DNA from: Paenibacillus xylanexedens
GTDB taxonomy: Bacteria; Bacillota; Bacilli; Paenibacillales; Paenibacillaceae
Assembly: GCF_001908275.1 (NCBI RefSeq)
Contig: NZ_CP018620.1
Span: 1,860,001 to 1,924,000, forward strand
DNA: 64,000 bases
Direction: 5' to 3'
Of the stretch, positions 34,346 through 42,434 are shown one piece after another; positions within the stretch are counted from its first letter, which is position 1, and each line of letters opens with the position of its first letter. The position numbers and the translations under genes were made by a program. The notes below the pieces were generated by a model that was not told the DNA's origin, made no database searches, and was given only the letters and a program-made list of their open reading frames with translations.

Positions 34346-37300
34346 GTGGACGGTGACCATTTGCTACGCGATCTTGTATTAAATTTCACGCTAATTTTGA
34401 TCTTTGTTTTCCTAATTCATCACTATTTGAACCATACAAATGCTACCCGTTCAACATCCATCACGACTCGGATCATTATTGGTATTACGCTGAGCATGTT
34501 GGGCACTGCGCTCTATTATTTCTCTATTGTGCTTGAGGATGGTACATTGTTGAATTTCCGGGCCATTGTGTATCTGCTTGCTGCTTATTTTGGTGGGAGT
34601 GGCTCTGCATTCGTTACTTTCGCATTCATGTGGATGTTTCGGATTAATATGGGGCGTAATCCCTTGTTGGAGAACTGGCAGTATGCGTTGACAGAGTTGT
34701 TATTTGTTGTAGCCATATGTCTGATCTTTAAGTATATCAGGGGTTTTATACAGAAGTGGTTGACCGGAGCGTTGCTGTTGATTACCGTGTATGAGTTTTC
34801 TGCACTAAAGACAAATTCCCCTTCTCTGCTAATGATGGGGCAGATTCTCTTTTTTCAATGTATCTGCCTGCTGTCCGTTATATTATTCCTGTATTATCTG
34901 AACCAAAATCATCGATATAGGAGATTGGTCATTCAGAGGGATCAGGAAATGCTAGAGATGCTTCGTATGCAGCCGGGTTTTACTTTTAAAATCCGAAAAC
35001 AGAACGGAAAATTCGAGTATCTTTTGCTTGAGGGAGAGATGCTCTCCCGACTGGGCTTGGATATGAGTAGTCTGAAGCAAGATTACAAACTGGGCACATT
35101 GGATATTTTACCTCAGGAAAAGGTAGAATTTCTGCGAAAGCAGTTTAACCGGGCATGGGAAGGGGAATCTTTTTTTTACGAGATTGAGCATGGAGGTTAC
35201 TATTCGTTGGTGAACGTTCGCCCTCTGCGAGAAGAGGGTGTGGTGAAATATGTGGTGGGATATGGACTTGATATTACGGAACACAGAGCGGTTAAACGAA
35301 GGATTCAAGAAAGTGAAGAGCGATATCGAACACTTGAGCGAGTGTCGGCAGGCTGGTTTGTCGGTTTGGATAGCAACAGATGTATTGTGTCAGTGAATCA
35401 AAAATTTCTGGATGTTCTCGGTCTCGGCAGGCAGGAAGTGATTGGGCGTCAGCTTGAAGAATTGTTGTTCATTGAGCAGCTGGAGAACTGGTTGTTCGTT
35501 TTCCAAAAAGCCTTACATCACAATATAGCACAGGATACGGAATTGAGTTTCATTGTTGGAGAAGGTCATGAGCAGCATGTTCGGGTTCACCTATCCCCTG
35601 TTAAAGTATTAAACTCGAGTGAAAAAATCAAGGCAGTCATTCATGACATTTCGGATCACTATAGACGTGTTAAGGCCGACAAAGCAAGCCAGGCGAAGAG
35701 TGAGTTTCTCGCATTCATGAGCCACGAGATTCGTACCCCACTGAGCGGTATTATCAACTTTTCGTTGTTGCTTCAACGAACAGATCTATCTCCACAACAA
35801 AAGGATTATTTGAGTAAAATCAACGCGTCCTCCCAAACCTTGCTTGCCCTCGTAAATGATATTCTTGATTTTTCGAAAATTGAGGCAGGCAAGCTGATTT
35901 TGGAGAAGGTCTCTTTTTCACCAGAGGATGTGATCAAACGTGTGGCAGATCAGATCGGTGTGGCCATCGGGCACAAAGATATCGAAGTAATCTTTACAAC
36001 CGATCCAGATCTGCCATTAACGGTGATTGGTGATCCGTTCCGACTTGAACAGGTGTTATTGAATCTGCTCAGTAATGCGATTAAATTTACGGAGCATGGA
36101 TATGTAACGTTGCAGGCAGAGGTTCTTTCATTGGAGGCGGAGCGAGTTCATGTCCGTTTTGAGGTAGAGGACACGGGAATCGGAATGTCACTCGAACAAT
36201 TGGAACGACTCTTTGTCCCGTTTACTCAAGCGGAACCCTCGACGTATCGAACATACGGTGGCTCTGGTCTTGGGCTGGTCATCTGTTACCTTCTGGTCAC
36301 CTCTTTGGGAGGAAGCTTGCGGGTGGATAGTGTGCTGGGAGAGTACAGTCTGTTTTCATTCGACTTGATATTTGAACTTGCAGATTCGGAAGAAGAAGAG
36401 AGTTTCTCCCTGCAGACACACCCTCTCCTATATGGTGCGAATGATGTGGTTATCATTGAAGATGATGAACGGATGGGCGCAAATCTGAAGCAACTGCTCT
36501 ATTCATTCGGGATGAATCCGACGCTGTATACTTCCTTGAACCATATGATGGAAAGTGATTGGTATGTCCATCATGTAGATGGGGCAAGTTCGATGTTGAT
36601 CATGTTGGATATGGATGCAGAGGAGACCGTCAACGGATCGTCATGGGATAGTTTCATGAAGCGAATGAATCAAACCAAATTTCAAATGGTGGGTTATACC
36701 CATGCTTTTAGTGAAAATGCCCTGTGGAGTGAGGAGAGATCCTTTCGCCCCGATCTCTTGATGATCAAACCGATTACACGTCTGGGATTGTTCGAAGTAT
36801 TACTTGCACTTCAGGGTGAAGGGCCATTGGAGAAAAACCGGATGATAGAAGGTGATGAATCCTACTTGCTTAAATCCAAAGGGCACATTCTGATCGCTGA
36901 AGATCATGAAATCAATCAACTGGCCATTCGGGCCCTGCTGGAACATAACGGATTCAAGGTGACGCTGGCAGACAGTGGCACAGAGGTTTTGAAGAAATTG
37001 GACGAACAAACATGGGAACTGATTCTGATGGATCTCTATATGCCAGATATGAATGGAATTGATGCAGCAAGGCACATTCGCAAGATGAGGAAATATGATC
37101 GTACACCTATTATCGCGCTTACAGCGAATAGTTTAAAAAGGGACCATGAATTATATCTTGAAGCAGGCATGAATGCCATACTGACTAAGCCCATACATGA
37201 ACAACAGCTCGCAGACATTTTGGAAATATGGATTGATCTAAAAGGCATAAGAGAGATCAATGGAATTGATGCAGATAAGGCGATCAGACAGATGGACGGC

Positions 37301-37588
37301 AAGCCGCATATTCTGCAATATGCGCTCACGAAATTCAGAATGGGGTATGGCTCGTTTCAGAAAAAACTGGCGATTCAACATCAGCAACAGCAGATTGCAG
37401 ATGTCATTCGTAGTGTTCATTCTCTTCGAGGCGTAGCTGCGAATCTGCATGCAGTGGACCTGATGTGTGCAGTTCTCCAATTGGAATCGCTCTTGTTCCG
37501 TCCGGTGTTCAAAGAAGAGGAACTGCGTTTGGCATTGGAGAAGGTACAACAGGAAATTGATAAAATTACCGAGTCCCTGCCATGGTGA
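34346..37588 (+). CDS. Hybrid sensor histidine kinase (5TM-PAS-PAS-HisKA-HATPase-REC-REC-Hpt)
   Basis: 1080 residues, a whole phosphorelay in one chain. N-terminal 5TM-LYT-type membrane sensor (about 8-190), two PAS-like domains (about 205-320 and 325-440), HisKA with His460 ([13 protein letters not shown]), HATPase (N box [14 protein letters not shown] box DTGIGM, GGSGLGL), a degenerate first receiver (about 705-830, [10 protein letters not shown]), a canonical second receiver with Asp896 ([13 protein letters not shown]), and a C-terminal Hpt domain with His1025 ([10 protein letters not shown]). GTG start at 34346 has no strong binding site and no in-frame ATG is near, so the start is uncertain. 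The final target is not obvious; an OmpR-type regulator is convergent next door. Confidence 0.9.
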   Translation: MDGDHLLRDLVLNFTLILIFVFLIHHYLNHTNATRSTSITTRIIIGITLSMLGTALYYFSIVLEDGTLLNFRAIVYLLAAYFGGSGSAFVTFAFMWMFRINMGRNPLLENWQYALTELLFVVAICLIFKYIRGFIQKWLTGALLLITVYEFSALKTNSPSLLMMGQILFFQCICLLSVILFLYYLNQNHRYRRLVIQRDQEMLEMLRMQPGFTFKIRKQNGKFEYLLLEGEMLSRLGLDMSSLKQDYKLGTLDILPQEKVEFLRKQFNRAWEGESFFYEIEHGGYYSLVNVRPLREEGVVKYVVGYGLDITEHRAVKRRIQESEERYRTLERVSAGWFVGLDSNRCIVSVNQKFLDVLGLGRQEVIGRQLEELLFIEQLENWLFVFQKALHHNIAQDTELSFIVGEGHEQHVRVHLSPVKVLNSSEKIKAVIHDISDHYRRVKADKASQAKSEFLAFMSHEIRTPLSGIINFSLLLQRTDLSPQQKDYLSKINASSQTLLALVNDILDFSKIEAGKLILEKVSFSPEDVIKRVADQIGVAIGHKDIEVIFTTDPDLPLTVIGDPFRLEQVLLNLLSNAIKFTEHGYVTLQAEVLSLEAERVHVRFEVEDTGIGMSLEQLERLFVPFTQAEPSTYRTYGGSGLGLVICYLLVTSLGGSLRVDSVLGEYSLFSFDLIFELADSEEEESFSLQTHPLLYGANDVVIIEDDERMGANLKQLLYSFGMNPTLYTSLNHMMESDWYVHHVDGASSMLIMLDMDAEETVNGSSWDSFMKRMNQTKFQMVGYTHAFSENALWSEERSFRPDLLMIKPITRLGLFEVLLALQGEGPLEKNRMIEGDESYLLKSKGHILIAEDHEINQLAIRALLEHNGFKVTLADSGTEVLKKLDEQTWELILMDLYMPDMNGIDAARHIRKMRKYDRTPIIALTANSLKRDHELYLEAGMNAILTKPIHEQQLADILEIWIDLKGIREINGIDADKAIRQMDGKPHILQYALTKFRMGYGSFQKKLAIQHQQQQIADVIRSVHSLRGVAANLHAVDLMCAVLQLESLLFRPVFKEEELRLALEKVQQEIDKITESLPW

Positions 37589-37609
37589 TCTGAATAAAGC
37601 TGTGTTGTT

Positions 37610-38284
37610 TTAAGGTGTGAACTTATATCCGACCCCCCAGATGGTTTGAATGTATTGGGGGTTTTTTGGATTGACCTCAATTTTTTTGCGGAGTTTGGTA
37701 ATGTGCACATCGATGGTGCGATCATTAATGTAGGCATCAATACCACGAATGGCTTCGATCAGGGCATACCGACTGTAGACTTTGCCAGGATTGAGAATAA
37801 ACAGCTTCATGATCTCAAATTCGGAAAATGTCATCTCCACGCGCTGGTTATTCAACAGAACGGTTCTTCGCGCTAGGTCGAGAGATATTCCGGTTTCCTG
37901 TTCAGTGACAACAGAGCTGTTTAATATGGAGTAACGACGCAATACGGCCTCAATACGTGCCTTCAGCTCCTGCATGCTGAAAGGCTTACATACATAGTCA
38001 TCAGCCCCATCTGTTAATGATCGAATCCGCTCAGAAACCTCGGTTAAGGAAGAGATGACAATGATGGGGATTGCCGTATGTTGGCGCATGAGAGAACTAG
38101 GATTCTTATTACCCGAATCAGGGAGCATCAAGTCAAGAAGCAGGATATCAGGCCGCGCTTGAAGCTGTAGAAGACCATCTCTTGCGTTATCGACACGGAT
38201 AACATCATACCCTTCACCTTGCAAATACAAGGATAATGTATCGCCTAACATGTTGTCGTCCTCTATGATAAGCACTTTCGTCAT
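37610..38284 (-). CDS. OmpR family response regulator
   Basis: 224 residues. Receiver domain 1-118 with acidic pocket EDD (8-10), phospho-Asp51 (ILLLDLMLPD), Thr/Ser ISSL and Lys in CKPFS; then a winged-helix output domain 125-223 (MTFSEFEIMKLFILNPGKVYSR, INDRTIDVHITKLRKKI, IQTIWGVGYKF). No kinase is encoded in the same direction. The hybrid kinase that converges on it 22 nt away ends in an Hpt domain, which could pass phosphate to this regulator. That partnership is inferred only from adjacency. Confidence 0.93.
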   Translation of the reverse strand: MTKVLIIEDDNMLGDTLSLYLQGEGYDVIRVDNARDGLLQLQARPDILLLDLMLPDSGNKNPSSLMRQHTAIPIIVISSLTEVSERIRSLTDGADDYVCKPFSMQELKARIEAVLRRYSILNSSVVTEQETGISLDLARRTVLLNNQRVEMTFSEFEIMKLFILNPGKVYSRYALIEAIRGIDAYINDRTIDVHITKLRKKIEVNPKNPQYIQTIWGVGYKFTP

Positions 38285-38421
38285 GATATTCCTTTCTGAA
38301 CCCCCCCCTTCTTGAAGAAGGACTAAGATCCATGAATTACTTAATATACCTGATATTTAAAACATGCAACATGAGGAAGTCAAGACTCTAACATGACTCC
38401 AAGAAGGTGAGAGACTCCGAT

Positions 38422-39285
38422 TTAATGCTTGCCAAGATGTGGATCAGCTTCACGCTCGATCAGGCGCATCAGTTTGCGCTCGGTAGCGCTCTCTGGCGCA
38501 GGGGTGTAGACACTGCAACGAAGATCGGAACTACCCTGAACCTGCAAGGAAGTCAGATCAAACAACATTTTGCCTGCTTTGGAATGCCTGAATTCGATTA
38601 AAACGTCCGGGGCACTACTGACGCTGCTTTGTTTCCAAAGGGTATGAAAATCGGGATGTCTGTTCATCATGTCATCCAAAAATAAATTATACCATTCATC
38701 ATCAACATACTGGCCATAGTAAGCACGAAAAATTGCCAGAAATCCGCTAACAAAATCCTCCCAGTTCACCGCGAGCCTGCGAAACTCCTTTCGATCAAAT
38801 AACAGACTGATCATATTCCGCTGTTCGGGGGCGATCTGTTCAAAATCCATAAAAACATGCCGGGCTGCATCATTCCAGCCGACAATGTAACAACGCCGAT
38901 CCGAGATCACGGTAGGGCAGTGATGAAGTTCTTGCAAAATTTTCTGCAAGGAAGGGTGAAGTTGAACCGGTTCTTCTTCCAGTGTGGGCAGCTCCGTATG
39001 ATGGTCCATGGCGAGGGAAAATAGATACTTTCGTTCATCTGCAGTAAGCCTTAGTGCTGAAGCAATGTTATCCAACACGGAATGGGATACCTGAATATCC
39101 CGACCTTGTTCAAGCCAGGTATACCATGTTGTACTCACTCCTGCCAGTTGGGAAACCTCTTCTCTTCTCAGCCCAGGCGTTCTTCTCCGACTTCCAGTGG
39201 GTAAACCGACCGATTCGGGAGAAATTTTGGAACGCTGTGTTTTCAGAAAAGTGGACAATGCCTGCAACCTGACATCGTAGTTCAA
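38422..39285 (-). CDS. XRE-type regulator with MmyB-like ligand-binding domain
   Basis: About 288 residues. N-terminal helix-turn-helix (about 1-85: LSTFLKTQRSKISPESVGLP, TPGLRREEVSQLAGVSTTWYTWLEQGRDIQVS), then the MmyB-like PAS-related domain (about 105-285: HHCPTVISDRRCYIVGWNDAARHVF, WEDFVSGFLAIFRAYYGQYVDD, FRHSKAGKMLFDLTSLQV), thought to bind fatty-acid-like ligands in relatives. The start is uncertain: a TTG at 39285 behind AAGGTGAT gives the usual family N-terminus, while ATG codons at 39321 and 39312 lie on or just behind a likely promoter (TTACAA, 17 nt, TATAAT). Divergent from fabF, which it probably controls. Confidence 0.85.
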   Translation of the reverse strand: MNYDVRLQALSTFLKTQRSKISPESVGLPTGSRRRTPGLRREEVSQLAGVSTTWYTWLEQGRDIQVSHSVLDNIASALRLTADERKYLFSLAMDHHTELPTLEEEPVQLHPSLQKILQELHHCPTVISDRRCYIVGWNDAARHVFMDFEQIAPEQRNMISLLFDRKEFRRLAVNWEDFVSGFLAIFRAYYGQYVDDEWYNLFLDDMMNRHPDFHTLWKQSSVSSAPDVLIEFRHSKAGKMLFDLTSLQVQGSSDLRCSVYTPAPESATERKLMRLIEREADPHLGKH

Positions 39286-39423
39286 TCCATCACCTTCAAT
39301 CCTCGTTATCATGGTAGTCATTATACTATTATAATTGACAACTTGTAATAGGATATTCAAAAGTGCACTATTAGTGGCAGAGCGTAAGAGTAAGGTAGAC
39401 AACAGCGCTGAAGGAGGATGGAC

Positions 39424-40662
39424 ATGGAACGAGTCGTGATTACAGGTATGGGAGTCATCTCTCCTTTGGGAAATGATGTACATACATTCTGGAATGGATT
39501 AATTGAGGGTAGATCAGGTGTATCACCTATAGAACATTTTGATACAGCTTCGTACAAAACCAGAATCGCAGGAGTGGTCCGTGATTTTGATGGTGAAGAG
39601 CGTTTTGGACGCAAGGAAGCAAGACGTATGGATCGATTCGTTCAATTCGCTGTTGCTGCTGCGGATCAGGCTGTATCACAATCGGGTCTTGTGATGGATG
39701 AACTGGACCGTGAACGGGTAGGTGTATATATTGGTTCAGGCATAGGGGGCATCCAGACACTGATGGAACAAGGCAAGGTCCTGTCAGAACGGGGACCTGC
39801 GCGAGTCAGCCCAACACTGGTACCCATGATGATCTCCAATATGGCTGCGGCTATGGTCAGTATGAGGTTTGGTTGCTGGGGACCGACATTATCGCCAGTA
39901 ACAGCTTGTTCCATTGGCAATACAGCCATTGGAGAGGCTTTCCGGTTAATTCGTCATGGCGGAGCCGATGTCATTATTGCTGGCGGGACAGAAGCGGCTG
40001 TAACGGAAGTGTCACTGGCAAGCTTTGGTAATGCGACAGCGTTGTCTACACGAAATGAAGCGTTCCAAGCAGCCAGCCGTCCATTTGATGCAGGGAGAGA
40101 CGGTTTTGTCATGGCGGAGGGTGCTGGAATTCTGGTTGTGGAATCACTGTCTCATGCTCTAGCAAGAGGGGCGAATATTCTTGCCGAAGTGATTGGATAT
40201 GGTGCCAGTTCAGATGCGTATCATATGGTAGCTACCCACCCGGAAGGACGGGGTGCATATCTGGCGATGAAAGCATCACTGAAAGAAGCTCAGATTGGAC
40301 CTGAGGACATTGATGTGATTAACGCTCATGCCACCAGTACGGAGGCAGGTGATCTGTCTGAGACAAGAGCGATTAAGCAACTTTTCGGTAAAGGTGCCTA
40401 TGATATTCCGGTTACGGCGAATAAGTCCATGACGGGACATATGCTTGGTGCAGCAGGTGGTGCGGAGGCGATTTCACTTATTCAAAGTCTGCGGCATGGC
40501 ATCATTCCTCCAACCATCAATCAGGAGCAGAGGGACCCCGAATGTGATCTGGATTATGTACCAAACGAGGCAAGAAAAGCGGATTTGCGGATTGGGATGT
40601 CTAATTCCTTTGGTTTTGGCGGTCATAATGCGGTTATTGTTCTTCAAAAATATTCATCTTAA
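39424..40662 (+). CDS. fabF: Beta-ketoacyl-ACP synthase II (FabF type)
   Basis: 412-residue condensing enzyme with the Cys-His-His triad: Cys162 (VTACSIGNTAIG), His302 (NAHATSTEAGD) and His339 (KSMTGHMLGAAGG), plus the C-terminal SNSFGFGGHNAVIV. This is a FabF-type elongation enzyme of fatty-acid synthesis. ATG at 39424 is 6 nt behind AAGGAGG; the ATG at 39418 overlaps that site. It stands alone, without acpP or fabG, and is divergent from an MmyB-type regulator, so it is probably a second, regulated FabF paralogue rather than the housekeeping copy. No ketoreductase or acyltransferase domain hints at a polyketide cluster. Confidence 0.9.
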   Translation: MERVVITGMGVISPLGNDVHTFWNGLIEGRSGVSPIEHFDTASYKTRIAGVVRDFDGEERFGRKEARRMDRFVQFAVAAADQAVSQSGLVMDELDRERVGVYIGSGIGGIQTLMEQGKVLSERGPARVSPTLVPMMISNMAAAMVSMRFGCWGPTLSPVTACSIGNTAIGEAFRLIRHGGADVIIAGGTEAAVTEVSLASFGNATALSTRNEAFQAASRPFDAGRDGFVMAEGAGILVVESLSHALARGANILAEVIGYGASSDAYHMVATHPEGRGAYLAMKASLKEAQIGPEDIDVINAHATSTEAGDLSETRAIKQLFGKGAYDIPVTANKSMTGHMLGAAGGAEAISLIQSLRHGIIPPTINQEQRDPECDLDYVPNEARKADLRIGMSNSFGFGGHNAVIVLQKYSS

Positions 40663-40780
40663 GCAGAAAGAAAGCCGTAAGCAAAGAACAGCGCTGCCTG
40701 ATGGGGCTACGCTGTTCTTTGCTTACTTATGGATCACTCGTAAACACTGTACCTTGGTTAATGCCGAGTGGTTGTACGCC

Positions 40781-42013
40781 TCAGGAAGAGAGGGATGTCG
40801 ATTCCGCCATGCCTTTGTTACCTCGGCTCAACCAGCTCACACGCCAGCGGGATTGCATGAAGAGAACCAGGAACAGGGAAGCTGCTGCAATCAGGCTAAG
40901 AATGACAAAACCTGGCGTATAGGATTGATAGCTACTATACAGTTGACCGAGAATCAGCGGCAGTGCATACCCGCCCAATCCGCCAGCGGCACCCACAATA
41001 CCTGTCATCAGGCCAATCTCATTGCCGAAACGTTGGGGAACCAGTTGGAACACGGAGCCATTTCCGGCTCCCAGACACATCATACCGAGGAACAGCATGA
41101 CTACTACCACAGGAAGCGGTGGCATGAAGGATACTCCGATCAACATGATGCAGGCTCCAGTGTACAGGAAAGTCAGCATGCGGGTTCCGCCAATTTTGTC
41201 CGCCAGATAACCCCCTACAGGCCGGAAGAAACTGCCTGCGATTACACAGAAGGTGGTAATGTCAGCGGCACGAACTGGAGAGAGCCCATACTGGGTGTTG
41301 AAGAAGATGGTGAGATAGTTACATAATCCAACGAAGCCACCAAAGGTCACACAATAGAAGGCACAGAATACCCAAGCATCTTTTTGTTTAAGCAGACTTC
41401 CATATTGGGACAATTTCTTGGGTTCAGGCCGGTTAGGGCTATTCTTGGCAAAGATAGAAAAGAGGATGAATACAATAACGATCGGTATAATAGCAAGTCC
41501 GAACACAACTTCCCAGCTGCCAAAATGCGTAGCCAAGCGATTGGCAAACAACGTCGCGAGTACGGTTCCGCTGTTACCCGCCCCGGCAATACCCATGGCC
41601 AGACCCTGATGCTCCTTGCCATACCATTGGCCTGCCAGAGGTAGCGCAGCAGCAAAGGAGGCGCCTGCAACACCAAGCAAGAGTGCCACCACGTACAGTT
41701 GGCTTAAAGAGTCGACCCATAACCAGCCGAGTAACAAAGGAACTAAGGTGACGAGCATCCCGATCTGTGCGGTCAGTTTCGGACCAATATAATCAGACAT
41801 GAAGCCAAGCACAAGGCGCAGGATGGAACCGCCGAGAATAGGCAATGCGACCAGATTGGCCTTTTCCAGCGGAGTCATCGGATAGTCCAATGCAATGACC
41901 ACTGCGAGTGGACCCAGCATCCCCCATATCATAAAACTGATGTCAAAATACATAAACGCCCCGAAGAGGGTGGGCTTATGCCCGCTTTTCCAAAAACTTT
42001 TGCTCTCCATCAT
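40781..42013 (-). CDS. narK: Nitrate/nitrite transporter, MFS NarK/NasA family
   Basis: 410-residue major facilitator protein with twelve predicted helices. Nitrate-porter features are the MYFDISFMIWGMLGPLAV start, the loop 2-3 motif GFMSDYIGPK, and the nitrate signature segments GIAGAGNSGTVLA (helix 5) and GIVGAAGGLGGY (helix 11). RBS GAGGAG lies 10 nt upstream of the ATG. Divergent from the nasBC genes, with a leader holding ANTAR-type hairpins and a terminator. Most likely imports nitrate for assimilation; nitrite export or exchange cannot be excluded. Confidence 0.92.
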   Translation of the reverse strand: MMESKSFWKSGHKPTLFGAFMYFDISFMIWGMLGPLAVVIALDYPMTPLEKANLVALPILGGSILRLVLGFMSDYIGPKLTAQIGMLVTLVPLLLGWLWVDSLSQLYVVALLLGVAGASFAAALPLAGQWYGKEHQGLAMGIAGAGNSGTVLATLFANRLATHFGSWEVVFGLAIIPIVIVFILFSIFAKNSPNRPEPKKLSQYGSLLKQKDAWVFCAFYCVTFGGFVGLCNYLTIFFNTQYGLSPVRAADITTFCVIAGSFFRPVGGYLADKIGGTRMLTFLYTGACIMLIGVSFMPPLPVVVVMLFLGMMCLGAGNGSVFQLVPQRFGNEIGLMTGIVGAAGGLGGYALPLILGQLYSSYQSYTPGFVILSLIAAASLFLVLFMQSRWRVSWLSRGNKGMAESTSLSS

Positions 42014-42074
42014 CCATCATCGCTCCTCATCCAATTGAGATCTTCGTGATTTGTCTATGTGCGTGTTGAGGCAG

Positions 42075-42115
42075 AAAAAGGCCGCAAATCGTCCAGATCT
42101 GAACGATTTGCGGCC
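42075..42115 (-). terminator. Leader terminator of narK
   Basis: Minus strand GGCCGCAAATCGT pairs perfectly with ACGATTTGCGGCC around a 10-nt loop, followed by TTTTT. It lies about 60 nt upstream of the narK start codon, in the leader, so transcription needs antitermination. Confidence 0.92.
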
Positions 42116-42153
42116 CCGTTGCCGACAGGCGGTACACGTCATTGTGTTCCCGC
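42111..42153 (-). promoter_or_regulatory. ANTAR-type hairpin pair in the narK leader
   Basis: Minus strand hairpin 1 (42153-42129): GCGG-GA-ACAC, loop AATGAC, GTGT-A-CCGC. Hairpin 2 (42124-42111): CGGC, loop AACGGG, GCCG. Both six-base loops have A at position 1 and G at position 4, the remembered ANTAR RNA consensus. Hairpin 2 shares GGCC with the terminator stem, so the two exclude each other. Confidence 0.8.
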
Positions 42154-42189
42154 ATCTGAGTTGATCACAGCACTGTGATTTTGATTCAA

Positions 42190-42219
42190 ATTATAATCAA
42201 GAGAAAATATATATGTCAA
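42190..42219 (-). promoter_or_regulatory. Promoter of narK
   Basis: Minus strand TTGACA (42219-42214), 18 nt, TATAAT (42195-42190). Transcription would start near 42183, about 30 nt before the first ANTAR-type hairpin. Confidence 0.8.
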
Positions 42220-42286
42220 CAAAAATTACATTGAATTTTGAATAATTCATTTTTTAATTGCTATTCACATTTTAATGTTAATTTAG

Positions 42287-42315
42287 TTGACATTAGATTG
42301 AGATTCCCTTAATCT
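42287..42315 (+). promoter_or_regulatory. Promoter of nasBC
   Basis: TTGACA (42287-42292), 17 nt, TAATCT (42310-42315). Start would be near 42322, a few nt before the first leader hairpin. About 70 AT-rich bases separate it from the divergent narK promoter. Confidence 0.78.
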
Positions 42316-42327
42316 GAATCTAATATG

Positions 42328-42368
42328 AATCCACACAAAGGCGTGTGGATTCCGGAGGCAACGGTGCC
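42328..42368 (+). promoter_or_regulatory. ANTAR-type hairpin pair in the nasBC leader
   Basis: Hairpin 1 (42328-42351): AATCCACAC, loop AAAGGC, GTGTGGATT, nine perfect pairs. Hairpin 2 (42357-42368): GGC, loop AACGGT, GCC. Both loops again fit A-N-N-G-N-N, and hairpin 2 overlaps the 5' arm of the following terminator. Confidence 0.8.
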
Positions 42369-42397
42369 CTTTTCCAAATCATGGAGAAGGGATTTTT
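42367..42397 (+). terminator. Leader terminator of nasBC
   Basis: CCCTTTTCC pairs with GGAGAAGGG (one wobble) around a 7-nt loop, followed by ATTTTT. It ends 38 nt before the nasB start codon. Confidence 0.88.
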
Positions 42398-42434
42398 CTG
42401 TTTATTTTCAGGTGAGAGAGATAGGGGGCAGCCC

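Noticed and set aside
39424..40662. Ketosynthase of a polyketide cluster
   Set aside because: The protein is a plain FabF-length enzyme and no acyltransferase, ketoreductase or carrier protein is nearby.
40445..41326. 293-codon plus-strand frame overlapping fabF and narK
   Set aside because: Antisense to narK and out of frame in fabF; composition is not protein-like and both real genes have clear motifs.
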